NCBI RefSeq assembly: GCF_004764705.1
Contig: NZ_SHLX01000009.1
Coordinates: 62,001 to 126,000 of the forward strand
DNA from: Paenibacillus cymbidii
GTDB taxonomy: Bacteria > Bacillota > Bacilli > Paenibacillales > NBRC-103111
DNA length: 64,000 nt
Direction: 5' to 3'
Shown here one piece after another: positions 16,161-23,677 of this stretch. The notes below the pieces were generated by a model, which saw nothing but the letters and a program-made list of their open reading frames with translations, did not search any database and was not told the origin of the DNA. Each line of letters starts with the position of its first letter. Position 1 is the stretch's first letter. A program made the translations under genes and the position numbers.

Positions 16161-18263
16161 ATGGGTAAATATCTGATCGTAGCCGATCGCAATATGGTCC
16201 CGATCGGTTACCTCCAGGACGCCGACCAGGTGCAGCGGAAACGGCGGATCAATTCGGACTACAACCTTTCATTCACACTGCCGATGACTTCCGGGGATTA
16301 CGACAAGATCATGCTTAAGGGCCATGTCAAGGACGAGCGTGGGCAATTTTACATTGTGAACGAGATCAGCCGCGACCGGACCGGGAATCGGCTCATGGCG
16401 AAAATCGACTGCACGCATGTCATGTTCAAGCTGACCGATTTTTTGATGCCCTACGCCTCGTATATTGACGAAGCCTATGGCGTGAACATTTCGACGCTAA
16501 CTGACCTGATTTCCGCCGCCACTCACGGCAAATACACGTTTGTCATCGGCGATACGTTTGATCTAAAGGACATCAAGGATTTTGGCCGCGGGAACGCCAT
16601 GCAGGCGCTTGCAGCCGTAATCGATGCCTACGGCTGCGAGGTCGATCCAAATAATTTTGTCATTACGTTGAAGAAGCGGATCGGCGGCGACGCTGGCTTG
16701 CAATATCGGTATCGGAAAAATATCATCAGCGGCCAGCACAAGAACAGCACGAACGGGCTTGTCACGCGACTGTATGGACAGATGAAGGACGGATTATCCA
16801 TCATCGGCCTGCCAGCGTCAAACCTCACAACGGACGAATACGCGCGTCTGAATGCTATTCCAGGCGCAATTGTCGGAGGAGTGCTGCAGGTCAATTATTT
16901 GATTTCGCAGTTTGCGGCGTATTGGGCCAACGACACGAATACGTATTACGACGGTGAGCATATCGACCAGAATATCGACGATCCCGTCGAACTGCTCAAG
17001 GCCATGCGTAAGGAACTGGAAATCAATGAAGTCCCGGCGATTGAAGTCAAGATCAACGCGGCGGACCTGTTTAAGATCGATCACACAGAGCCAAAGCCGG
17101 GATTGGGCGACACGGTTTATTTGATCGATCCGGATATGCAACTCAACAAAATGACCGCGCGAATTGTCGATTTGACGGAGTACCCCTTCGCGCGCGACAA
17201 ACACACCGACGCTACGCTGGCGAACTACATGCTCCAGGACATGACCGACATCCTTGCCGGCTTCGATGCTTCGAAGCGCATCGTCGACAACATCATGAGC
17301 GGCGGGGTGGTCCGGGCGGGGGCATTCGAAGCGTTTGCCCGGCAGGCCGTAATCGACATCAACAACTCCAAGACAGAGGTCAAGTACGACGGCCGCGGCA
17401 TCGTGCTGCAGGACAAGGTAAATGCCTTGAACCAGGTCATCTTGTCATCCAACGGTCTTTATTTGACGACTGATGGAGGAGCTACGGCCCGCGCGGCAGT
17501 CACCGCGGCTGGTGTCGTTGCCGAACGAGTCGTTGGCGTTCTGGGTAACTTTATTCGTATCGAGATCGGCAGCGGAGACAATGTCTTTAAATCCGATTCC
17601 AACGGCATCTATCTCGGCAACCAGGTATTTAACAGCGCCCCGTTTCGGGTCAATATGGGCGGGCAACTCTTTGCAAGTTCGGCCAATATTACCGGCACGA
17701 TCAACGCGACTGGAGGAACGTTCAGTGGTAATATAACCGCTTTCGGAACGATCACTGGCGGAAGCATTGTTGGGGCAGACCTGAGTACGCGGAGTACAGG
17801 CGCAAAAATACAGATTGGAGCCGTGAATAACTCCATTGATTTTATCGAAGGATCGGACGTTGTTACAAGGATGAGTTCGTCGTCAGGCGGATTTCCTCAA
17901 GTAAGGATCGCCCCAGTTTCTGGTGGGTCTGCGGATTTGAACATCGGTCCGTACCGGTATGTTATTGGGTGGGGGAATTGGGATTTTCAGAATGCTCTTG
18001 TTTCGGGATTGAAAATTAGTTCTGTAGCCGGTTTGCAAGGTTTGCTTGATAATAAGGCGCCAATTATTCACACTCATTCAATAAGCGATGTAACAGGTCT
18101 CCAAGCCGCACTAAATGGAAAATCAGATATTGGGCATACACATGGAAATTTGTATGTAAAGTCAGCAGCATCACAAAACGTAGAGATACAATATTTTAGT
18201 TCGGGAAACTATCTTGAAGTTTTCGAAGGCGGATCGTTTCGCGGTACGATCCCACTTGTATAA
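16161..18263 (+). CDS. Tail-associated lysin/tail spike (Tal-like, prophage endopeptidase tail family)
   Basis: About 700 aa; start at ATG 16161 chosen because GGAGGGG ends 4-5 nt before it, although a TTG at 16146 also opens the frame. The N-terminal half (YLIVADRNMVPIGYLQDADQ, DCTHVMFKLTDFLMPYASYI, DAYGCEVDPNNFVITLKKRI, PKPGLGDTVYLIDPDMQLN) is the typical phage minor structural/Tal domain that closes the tail tip. The C-terminal half is fibre-like with HTHSISDVTGLQAALNGKSD and HTH motifs, which are metal-coordinating repeats in phage fibres. The last 300 bases are AT-rich compared with the rest, suggesting module exchange. Confidence 0.78.
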   Translation: MGKYLIVADRNMVPIGYLQDADQVQRKRRINSDYNLSFTLPMTSGDYDKIMLKGHVKDERGQFYIVNEISRDRTGNRLMAKIDCTHVMFKLTDFLMPYASYIDEAYGVNISTLTDLISAATHGKYTFVIGDTFDLKDIKDFGRGNAMQALAAVIDAYGCEVDPNNFVITLKKRIGGDAGLQYRYRKNIISGQHKNSTNGLVTRLYGQMKDGLSIIGLPASNLTTDEYARLNAIPGAIVGGVLQVNYLISQFAAYWANDTNTYYDGEHIDQNIDDPVELLKAMRKELEINEVPAIEVKINAADLFKIDHTEPKPGLGDTVYLIDPDMQLNKMTARIVDLTEYPFARDKHTDATLANYMLQDMTDILAGFDASKRIVDNIMSGGVVRAGAFEAFARQAVIDINNSKTEVKYDGRGIVLQDKVNALNQVILSSNGLYLTTDGGATARAAVTAAGVVAERVVGVLGNFIRIEIGSGDNVFKSDSNGIYLGNQVFNSAPFRVNMGGQLFASSANITGTINATGGTFSGNITAFGTITGGSIVGADLSTRSTGAKIQIGAVNNSIDFIEGSDVVTRMSSSSGGFPQVRIAPVSGGSADLNIGPYRYVIGWGNWDFQNALVSGLKISSVAGLQGLLDNKAPIIHTHSISDVTGLQAALNGKSDIGHTHGNLYVKSAASQNVEIQYFSSGNYLEVFEGGSFRGTIPLV

Positions 18264-18290
18264 CCAATTCCCTCCTGCTGGAAAATGTCG

Positions 18291-18296
18291 TATAAT
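18291..18296 (+). promoter_or_regulatory. Possible promoter of the stalk-domain gene (-10 TATAAT)
   Basis: A perfect TATAAT lies 31 nt before the start of the secreted stalk-domain gene, with a poor -35 (TTCCCT at 18268-18273, 17-nt spacer). It follows the stop of the tail gene and could let this cargo gene be expressed in the lysogen. Confidence 0.4.
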
Positions 18297-18327
18297 GTAA
18301 ACAAAACCCAGTGGAAGGAATGGAATC

Positions 18328-18942
18328 ATGAAAAGGTACATCATCGGCGCAATATTCGGTTTCTTGCTGGCAATTGCGACAACGGCATATGCAGATGACA
18401 TTAAAGAGACTGCAGCATCGTTAATAGGCAAGAAAGTTGAAGGGACTTTCCCTGTTCAAATCAACGGGAAACAAGCCGAGAAGGATGCTATTGTTATAGA
18501 CGGTACCAGTTATTTGCCTGTGAGGTCAGCGAGCGAGTTGTTCGGGTTTGATGTCGATTTTAAAGACAATAACATCCTGCTTAAGTCGAGGTCGAATAAA
18601 GTGAGCGAAGAAACCATGAAAGACCGAGTAAGGGAAGTTATGAAAAGAGGAAATGCAGACGTGACCGATCAAGAAGTGAACGATGCTTATAGTTATCCCG
18701 GTGACACGGCAGAAGAAAAGGTCGGAAACTACTTCAAGAAAATACTTAAAGATATGAACGATGTTGCAGAAGCGGAAAAAGCAGCAAAAATTAAACAACA
18801 GCAAGAAAATGAGGCCAAAATAAAAGCCGAACTTGAGGCTTCCGAGGCGCAGCGAAAAATGCACGAAGAAGATCGAGCAGCCGCTGACGCAGCTCGGGAG
18901 AAAGCCAATGAAGAGTATCTAAAAAACCATCCACAACAGTAG
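18328..18942 (+). CDS. Secreted stalk-domain (copper amine oxidase N-like) protein
   Basis: A 204-aa protein with a clear signal peptide (MKRYIIGAIFGFLLAIATTA then YADD; cleavage near residue 22). Residues 38-90 (FPVQINGKQAEKDAIVIDGT, SYLPVRSASELFGFDVDF) match the copper amine oxidase N-terminal-like or stalk domain widespread in Paenibacillaceae secreted proteins. The C-terminal half is a long charged coiled coil (EAEKAAKIKQQQENEAKIKA). It is more AT-rich than the tail genes, has its own likely promoter and is followed by a terminator. It may be a lysogenic-conversion (moron) gene acting at the cell wall; role inferred. Confidence 0.75.
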   Translation: MKRYIIGAIFGFLLAIATTAYADDIKETAASLIGKKVEGTFPVQINGKQAEKDAIVIDGTSYLPVRSASELFGFDVDFKDNNILLKSRSNKVSEETMKDRVREVMKRGNADVTDQEVNDAYSYPGDTAEEKVGNYFKKILKDMNDVAEAEKAAKIKQQQENEAKIKAELEASEAQRKMHEEDRAAADAAREKANEEYLKNHPQQ

Positions 18943-18963
18943 CATAATCAAGAGAATCGCGAA

Positions 18964-18993
18964 ACCTCTCCGGCACACGGGGAGGTATTTTTT
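18964..18993 (+). terminator. Intrinsic terminator after the stalk-domain gene
   Basis: Stem ACCTCTCC (18964-18971) with GGGGAGGT (18979-18986) including one G-U pair, a 7-nt loop and a following ATTTTTTA tail. Confidence 0.75.
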
Positions 18994-19011
18994 ACGAGGA
19001 GATGAACGGTC

Positions 19012-19233
19012 ATGGCAACAGCTACACCGAAAATGGAATTTCTCGTTGATTTGTCCAAACCGGCAACCGAAGCCGAAGAGGTTATTCTCGCGATCGTCAA
19101 TTCGCACCCAGGGAAGGAACTCGCGATCCTTCGAGAAATCGACCTTTGGATGGCTGGCGTCATCTCTCGTATTGAAGAGGAGATGGCCCGCCGCGGAAGG
19201 GAGGCGGATCAGACGATCACGGAAAGTGAATAG
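19012..19233 (+). CDS. Small phage protein upstream of holin
   Basis: A 73-aa acidic helical protein (KMEFLVDLSKPATEAEEVIL; DLWMAGVISRIEEEMARRGR) with AGGAGATG upstream. No membrane segment is visible. Its position between the stalk-domain gene and the holin would suit a lysis-accessory or late regulatory protein, but I do not recognise the family. Confidence 0.55.
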   Translation: MATATPKMEFLVDLSKPATEAEEVILAIVNSHPGKELAILREIDLWMAGVISRIEEEMARRGREADQTITESE

Positions 19234-19249
19234 GGAAAGGCGCAGTTTC

Positions 19250-19277
19250 GCCCCGACGACATTCGGGGCTATTTTTA
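19250..19277 (+). terminator. Intrinsic terminator before the holin
   Basis: Perfect stem GCCCCGA (19250-19256) with TCGGGGC (19263-19269), a 6-nt loop and TATTTTTAT. It separates the 73-aa gene from holin and lysin. Confidence 0.75.
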
Positions 19278-19307
19278 TGCCCATATGAGGCGAGAGGGGA
19301 AAAGGCC

Positions 19308-19781
19308 GTGAAATTTATTGGAACTCTTTTGTTATCGGCAGCATTCGGAGCAACTGGAAAAGAGGCTTATGCTGGCGGTCTTGTAGCTGCAGCAGGAACA
19401 GCAGCAACGATGGCAATGGGCGGATGGGATACAGCGGTTAAATTGTTGCTGATCCTCATGCTTGCCGACTACATCACCGGCTTGCTGGGCGCTCTCAAAA
19501 ACCATAACGTGAATTCTGACGTGATGTTCTGGGGGGGGATTCGGAAAGGCGTCGTTTTCGGCGTGGTACTGATAGCCGTCCAGCTCGATCAATTCGCAGG
19601 TAACCCGGCGCCGATTTTCCGAACGGCAGCTTTGTATTTTTATATTGGACGAGAAGGGCTTTCTGTCATTGAAAACATCGGAATATTCGGCGTCACATTG
19701 CCTGATGGATTAAAGAAGTTTCTCGAACAATTACAACAAAAAAAGGACGAGGGGGAGGAAGGCAATGGCAAAGGGGTTTGA
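19308..19781 (+). CDS. Phage holin (Cph1/toxin secretion holin family)
   Basis: A 157-aa membrane protein starting at GTG 19308 behind GAGGGGAAAAGG. Transmembrane segments are seen at about residues 40-62 (WDTAVKLLLILMLADYITGL) and 78-93, with amphipathic regions around 105-125 (RTAALYFYIGREGLSVIENI). The stretch LLLILMLADYITGLLGA followed by GIRKG and LYFYIGREGLSVIENIG is the hallmark of the phage_holin_4_1 family. It should form membrane lesions that release the lysin encoded next, and overlaps it by 17 nt. The C-terminus is charged and cytoplasmic. Confidence 0.9.
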   Translation: MKFIGTLLLSAAFGATGKEAYAGGLVAAAGTAATMAMGGWDTAVKLLLILMLADYITGLLGALKNHNVNSDVMFWGGIRKGVVFGVVLIAVQLDQFAGNPAPIFRTAALYFYIGREGLSVIENIGIFGVTLPDGLKKFLEQLQQKKDEGEEGNGKGV

Positions 19782-20502
19782 TTGCGCGTCGCCGCTTACG
19801 TCAGCCGCGGCCGCGGCGTTTGTTCGTGATGGAATGGTGTTCGTGGCCAGATATCTCGTACCGTCGGGATGGAAGGCGCTGACCCAAGCGGAAGCCAAAC
19901 TGATCAGCGACGCAGGGCTGCAATTGGTCAGCGTGTTCGAAACAACGGCCGACCGGGCGCTGGGGGGGCGCGCCGCTGGGTTGGCCGATGCGGCGACGGC
20001 GCTGAAAGTGGCGGCTGCGGTTGGTCAGCCGGAAGGCAGTTGTATTTATGCCGCGGTTGACTTTGACGCCACGGCCGCACAAATGTCGACGGTGATCGAG
20101 TATATCAAAGCGTTTGCGGAGGCGACACCCGGATATACTACGGGCGTATACGGGTCATACAAGGTTGTGGAGGCAGTGTTGGCTGCTGGTGCTTGTTCGC
20201 GCGGGTGGCAGACATACGCATGGAGCGGTAAAAAGCGATCTTGGAAGGCGCAAATATATCAGTATGAAAATGATGTTGAAGAAAACGGAATCGGGATTGA
20301 TCGAAACGAATCTTATGGTTCGGAAGGATTTTGGAGCTTGCAAAGCGGGAGTGAAGAATACGTGATGAAACAAGAAGATGCGAACAAAGTGATTGAGCTT
20401 CTAAGTGCGGTCTGGAACATGCTACCGAACGAGGAAGCCAAAGACGAGGTTCATCGACTCGCCAATGAGTTGCGGAAGGTGAGCGGACAACTGGTAGGTT
20501 AG
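19765..20502 (+). CDS. DUF1906 glycoside-hydrolase-like endolysin
   Basis: A 245-aa protein. Residues 1-195 match the DUF1906 (Rv2525c-like, GH25-like TIM barrel) domain: GFDCASPL at the N-terminus, FVARYLVPSG, LQLVSVFETTADRALGG, IYAAVDFDA, and GVYGSYKVVEAVL, then WQTYAWSGKK. Acidic residues at the strand ends (D6, E57, D95-D97) are where catalytic residues are found in this fold. The C-terminal 45 residues form a helical tail. It follows a holin in the lysis slot, so a cell-wall hydrolase function is likely. AGGAAGG within the holin end serves as ribosome binding site. Confidence 0.85.
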   Translation: MAKGFDCASPLTSAAAAAFVRDGMVFVARYLVPSGWKALTQAEAKLISDAGLQLVSVFETTADRALGGRAAGLADAATALKVAAAVGQPEGSCIYAAVDFDATAAQMSTVIEYIKAFAEATPGYTTGVYGSYKVVEAVLAAGACSRGWQTYAWSGKKRSWKAQIYQYENDVEENGIGIDRNESYGSEGFWSLQSGSEEYVMKQEDANKVIELLSAVWNMLPNEEAKDEVHRLANELRKVSGQLVG

Positions 20503-20530
20503 CAACGACTTATTTTGAATAGTAACATTG

Positions 20531-20638
20531 ATCCCCCTAGTGACGCACATATGTTCCCGATTGATTATAATGTAAATATAATACATTATAGGTACATTGG
20601 ATCATGTCGGAATTTGTAAAACACGTCATTAGGGGGAT
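20531..20638 (+). promoter_or_regulatory. Structured leader of the cargo operon: nested inverted repeats hiding the ribosome binding site
   Basis: The left arm ATCCCCCTAGTGACG (20531-20545) pairs with CGTCATTAGGGGGAT (20624-20638) over 15 positions with a single G-U pair. The right arm contains the AGGGGG ribosome binding site of the gene at 20642. Inside the loop a second inverted repeat, ATAATGTA (20567-20574) and TACATTAT (20582-20589), lies in an AT-rich promoter-like stretch (TTGATT 20561-20566, TATAAT 20577-20582, CATTAT 20584-20589). A transcript coming from the lysis genes could fold and hide the ribosome binding site, whereas one starting at about 20590 would lack the left arm. This last step is inference. 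Confidence 0.65.
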
Positions 20639-20641
20639 GCT

Positions 20642-21832
20642 TTGGTGCTTACAATTGAAACTTTGTTAAATATTCAAATTCAAGAGCTTAAACAATTTTT
20701 TACCCAACACGCGGTTCCGGGTCGCACGAGTCTATTTTCAGGTGGTTCGACTAGGGGTAAATATATAGAGATATTGAATTTTATAAATGCTGAACTCAAG
20801 AATCCAAAACCTAAGTTTACCAAGGCGGAGTTTGACCTCTTTTTATTTGAGCATTTGTTTTTTTCAAATACTAACTACCAATTCCTCTATAAATACGACA
20901 ATTTTTTTGCGTCAGTTAATACTTCTATAGATGATGCCATTGCTACATTTAAAGGAATCACTGAATTAAGATTCAATAGGTGGTTGAGTAACACCCCGAA
21001 TTTTAATCTTGAGTATAATATTTATACTACAAGAATCGATTCTGAAAATGATAAATTAAAGGCTGTCCATTTCATATTACAGATGGGCAAGGTTGAATCG
21101 CGATTTGGAGAAACCAATGTATTTATAGGCATCACAATAGATTTAGTAAATAAAGTGTTATTGATAAAATTCAACTACAAGCAGTTTGAAGAAATCCGAA
21201 AGGAACCACTGAGTCTGGTTAAAGAGATTAAAAATGTTTTAATGGGATTTGGGAAAAGTGGAAAGCCATTCTCAGAGTTAAACCTTAATATAGTTTCGCT
21301 TGGTGATAAAGAAGCCCGGGAAGCGATATACTTCATGTTTGAAGAATTGAGCCGAGAAGCAGAAAATCTTCTAAATTCACGAATAAATCCCGAAACAGAT
21401 GCCAAAATCATTGCATTTTTAAATAGTATGGGTATAGGAAAAGTGGAAGATGATTATATTGAACAAATAAAAGCGGTTGTGTTTCAAGATATCAGCAAGG
21501 AGATCGGAGATGATACATTCGAACACGGCTGGGTGTTTAGGTTTCATTTCAGAGAAGGGGATCATACTAGGGCATCATCAACACAGGAGAACAAATTACC
21601 TGTGTATTCCTCTAAGACCTTTTGGCAGCTAAAGGAACTAATTTATCGGGAACAAGAAATGTACGAGGCGGGGTTCCATTGGTTTATGAGTAGCGACGAC
21701 CCAGAGGAATTTGTAGATATACGAATTGAATCAAGAAATGATACAATCATATTGCATTATTATTATCGCATGAGGATGGGCAGAAGGGAGAAGGAACAAT
21801 TTGTTATACAAAAGGTTACTCAATATTTATAA
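20642..21832 (+). CDS. Unrecognised cargo protein A (396 aa), AT-rich three-gene block
   Basis: I do not recognise this protein. It is 396 aa (TTG 20642; GTG 20645, 8 nt after AGGGGG, is an equally good start). The N-terminal 130 residues look helical (IQIQELKQFFTQHAVPGRTS; FTKAEFDLFLFEHLFFSNTN), the middle alternates strands and helices (GETNVFIGITIDLVNKVLLI), and the C-terminal third is charged and beta-rich (VDIRIESRNDTIILHYYYRM). No signal peptide or membrane helix, and no Walker, nuclease (PD-ExK, HNH) or protease motif is apparent. Base composition is much more AT-rich than the phage genes around. It overlaps the next gene by 32 nt, so the proteins probably work together. Confidence 0.8.
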   Translation: MVLTIETLLNIQIQELKQFFTQHAVPGRTSLFSGGSTRGKYIEILNFINAELKNPKPKFTKAEFDLFLFEHLFFSNTNYQFLYKYDNFFASVNTSIDDAIATFKGITELRFNRWLSNTPNFNLEYNIYTTRIDSENDKLKAVHFILQMGKVESRFGETNVFIGITIDLVNKVLLIKFNYKQFEEIRKEPLSLVKEIKNVLMGFGKSGKPFSELNLNIVSLGDKEAREAIYFMFEELSREAENLLNSRINPETDAKIIAFLNSMGIGKVEDDYIEQIKAVVFQDISKEIGDDTFEHGWVFRFHFREGDHTRASSTQENKLPVYSSKTFWQLKELIYREQEMYEAGFHWFMSSDDPEEFVDIRIESRNDTIILHYYYRMRMGRREKEQFVIQKVTQYL

Positions 21833-22463
21833 TAGTACCCGCTGTCATGAATATTATCCAATCGAACTTATAGGCGATTTGTATCAATTTGTACGGTCAC
21901 AAATAGTAAGAGGTAAACAATATATAAATCCTTACTCATTCGCGCAATTACACAACATGAATGTGAAGCAGGTTATTCCGTTTTTTTTATATTTTTCTCA
22001 AGAAGATGGTGTGTTTGATGTCATTTTCTTCTTTGATTGTTCGCGGCCAACTTGTTACAGTAGGATAATGATGGATGAAAAAGAAGTACATTCAGCTTCT
22101 GCAGAAGATACAGTAACATGTCAAGAATGCGAAAAGGAATACGTAATTCATGACATACTACCCTTCTTAAAAGCATATTTTAAGCTTAAACCGCATATTG
22201 AATTAGAACCTAATAATTATCCATTTACACGTTCTGATTCTAATTCAACTTATGAAGCCTTTAAAGGATTGCCCGATCATTTAAAGCAGGTGTCCCCTTC
22301 GTCCTCAGATGATCAATCTCGGAACATTATCGATGAAGGGGACTTTCCCACGCAAATCCCCGCGAAGCACATTTTTGAAGGAAATGTGGATGGCAATGGA
22401 CATATTATTTCTCCGATGATTGCTAAATTCTATTCTGAACTTCCCTTCATTTACGAGGTATAA
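21801..22463 (+). CDS. Unrecognised cargo protein B (220 aa) with zinc-ribbon-like cysteines
   Basis: Starts at TTG 21801 inside the end of gene A, supported by AAGGA at 21791-21795; no ATG near the N-terminus exists in frame. The first 75 residues (LIGDLYQFVRSQIVRGKQYI; PYSFAQLHNMNVKQVIPFFL) suggest a winged-helix fold. They are followed by DCSRPTCYS and TCQECEKEY: four cysteines in pairs C-x4-C and C-x2-C about 30 residues apart, like a zinc ribbon. The C-terminal 90 residues are low in order and rich in Ser, Asp and Asn. It may be an adaptor or nucleic-acid-binding sensor; no function is assigned. Confidence 0.75.
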   Translation: MLYKRLLNIYNSTRCHEYYPIELIGDLYQFVRSQIVRGKQYINPYSFAQLHNMNVKQVIPFFLYFSQEDGVFDVIFFFDCSRPTCYSRIMMDEKEVHSASAEDTVTCQECEKEYVIHDILPFLKAYFKLKPHIELEPNNYPFTRSDSNSTYEAFKGLPDHLKQVSPSSSDDQSRNIIDEGDFPTQIPAKHIFEGNVDGNGHIISPMIAKFYSELPFIYEV

Positions 22464-22469
22464 CATTCA

Positions 22470-23096
22470 ATGCTCAAAAAATTTACAAGTTATTCGCAAA
22501 TAACCTTAGGATTCTGCACAGGACTATTTATCTCGTTTCTTACCACAGTGCTAGTTTTTCAAGAACAATTGTTCGATAAGCCTTGGGATATTTTATGGGC
22601 TGGAGTTTTTGGGGTAACTGGTTCTTTAATTGGCGGTATTTCAGCTTTTTTTATTGCTCTAGCCCAACTTAATTCTATGGTGGAATCAGAAAAGAAAAAA
22701 AACGATGAACATCAAAGCATGTTATCCTTAATGATTAAAGATCAATTAGAGAAAAACATTGCTGCCGTTCAATTTATAAAGAATACAATACCACCTCCTG
22801 ACGGGTATGAAGAATTGTCGAGATTACTGATTGCTGAAGACAAGATAATGATGAACGCTATTATGTTAATGAGCGAAAAGATTGACATAGAATATTTGGT
22901 ACATTTGCGTGCAGAATTAAAAGGACTAAAATACTTGAAATTACATAGCCTTATTGGAAATTTAATCGAAATACAAAAAACGATAAATCAATTGCTAACT
23001 CTAAAATACGATCGTCTAATACATGCGAATTTAAAATCTATTGTTACTCAGAGTGAAACGTTTTTAAAGAATTTCAACAATCATGACTGGGACTAA
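22470..23096 (+). CDS. Unrecognised cargo protein C: two-TM membrane protein with coiled-coil tail
   Basis: A 208-aa protein. Two transmembrane helices lie near the N-terminus, about residues 12-31 (TLGFCTGLFISFLTTVLVF) and 42-66 (LWAGVFGVTGSLIGGISAFF), joined by a short hydrophilic turn. The second helix is glycine-rich. From residue 70 on the protein is charged and helical (SEKKKNDEHQSMLSLMIKDQ; IEIQKTINQLLTLKYDRL) and should be cytoplasmic. This plan, a 2TM hairpin with a helical cytosolic domain, is common in membrane effectors of anti-phage systems and in small channel proteins, but no specific family was recognised. The gap to gene B is only 6 nt, so the three form an operon. Confidence 0.78.
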   Translation: MLKKFTSYSQITLGFCTGLFISFLTTVLVFQEQLFDKPWDILWAGVFGVTGSLIGGISAFFIALAQLNSMVESEKKKNDEHQSMLSLMIKDQLEKNIAAVQFIKNTIPPPDGYEELSRLLIAEDKIMMNAIMLMSEKIDIEYLVHLRAELKGLKYLKLHSLIGNLIEIQKTINQLLTLKYDRLIHANLKSIVTQSETFLKNFNNHDWD

Positions 23097-23187
23097 TTTA
23101 TACTTTAGATCATATCATCCGCCGTTTGGTGTTTACAGCATAAACCAAATACGTTATATTAAGAATGTCCGAAAGAATCGGCGCAAT

Positions 23188-23225
23188 GAGCCCCAGCGGA
23201 AGCACCGCTTGAGGGCTCTTTTTAT
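23188..23225 (+). terminator. Intrinsic terminator ending the cargo operon
   Basis: Outer stem GAGCCC (23188-23193) with GGGCTC (23213-23218), an inner stem AGCGG/CCGCT, and a TTTTTATTTT tail. Confidence 0.8.
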
Positions 23226-23234
23226 TTTGCCGTC

Positions 23235-23280
23235 TTGATTAATCGTTCTGTTCGTTCGTATAATATAAGAACAAATGTTC
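23235..23280 (+). promoter_or_regulatory. Promoter with LexA (SOS) box
   Basis: TTGATT (23235-23240) and TATAAT (23259-23264) are separated by 18 nt. GAACAAATGTTC (23269-23280) fits the Firmicute LexA box CGAACRNRYGTTYG in its 12 core positions and lies right after the -10, where a repressor blocks transcription start. The regulated gene starts at 23303. Confidence 0.8.
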
Positions 23281-23302
23281 TCGTATTGGGGGCGGACCGA
23301 CG

Positions 23303-23677
23303 ATGGAAAAGGCTGTGAAAGAACTAATCCGCGATTGTATCTTGCTGCCTGCCGCAATTCGTGATGTACACAGCAATGCACGTGATATCTCTGCTGGAGT
23401 GTTGCAAAAACTATGCATCCTAACGGCGAAGGCGCTGCATGATCGACTCGTACTTGATTATCAAGCGGCGACGCGGGAGCTTCGCAGCCATGGATGCACG
23501 GTTATACTGGGGCCGAACGAGCAGGCGAGGCAAGCATATATTGTCCGGAGCCGCGGCGGATCGGAGCGCACGATATGGCTCGACAACATTGCGGCAAAAT
23601 TCGAAACGAAAACGATAATTGAGCGCTATATGGCTGAACTGGAAACTTATCTGGAGGAAAAGCGGCATGCACAGTGA
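23303..23677 (+). CDS. SOS-controlled small protein of unknown function
   Basis: A 124-aa protein with a helical N-terminal half (DISAGVLQKLCILTAKALHD) and a short strand-rich middle (HGCTVILGPNEQARQAYIVR), ending in a charged helix (MAELETYLEEKRHAQ). There is no membrane segment, so it is not a YneA-like division inhibitor. The strong LexA-boxed promoter places it under DNA-damage control. It overlaps the next gene by 11 nt. In position it is the last-but-one gene of the prophage. Function not recognised. Confidence 0.75.
   Translation: MEKAVKELIRDCILLPAAIRDVHSNARDISAGVLQKLCILTAKALHDRLVLDYQAATRELRSHGCTVILGPNEQARQAYIVRSRGGSERTIWLDNIAAKFETKTIIERYMAELETYLEEKRHAQ

Noticed and set aside
23303-23677. 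YneA-like SOS division inhibitor
   Set aside because: No N-terminal transmembrane helix or LysM domain is present in the 124-aa product.
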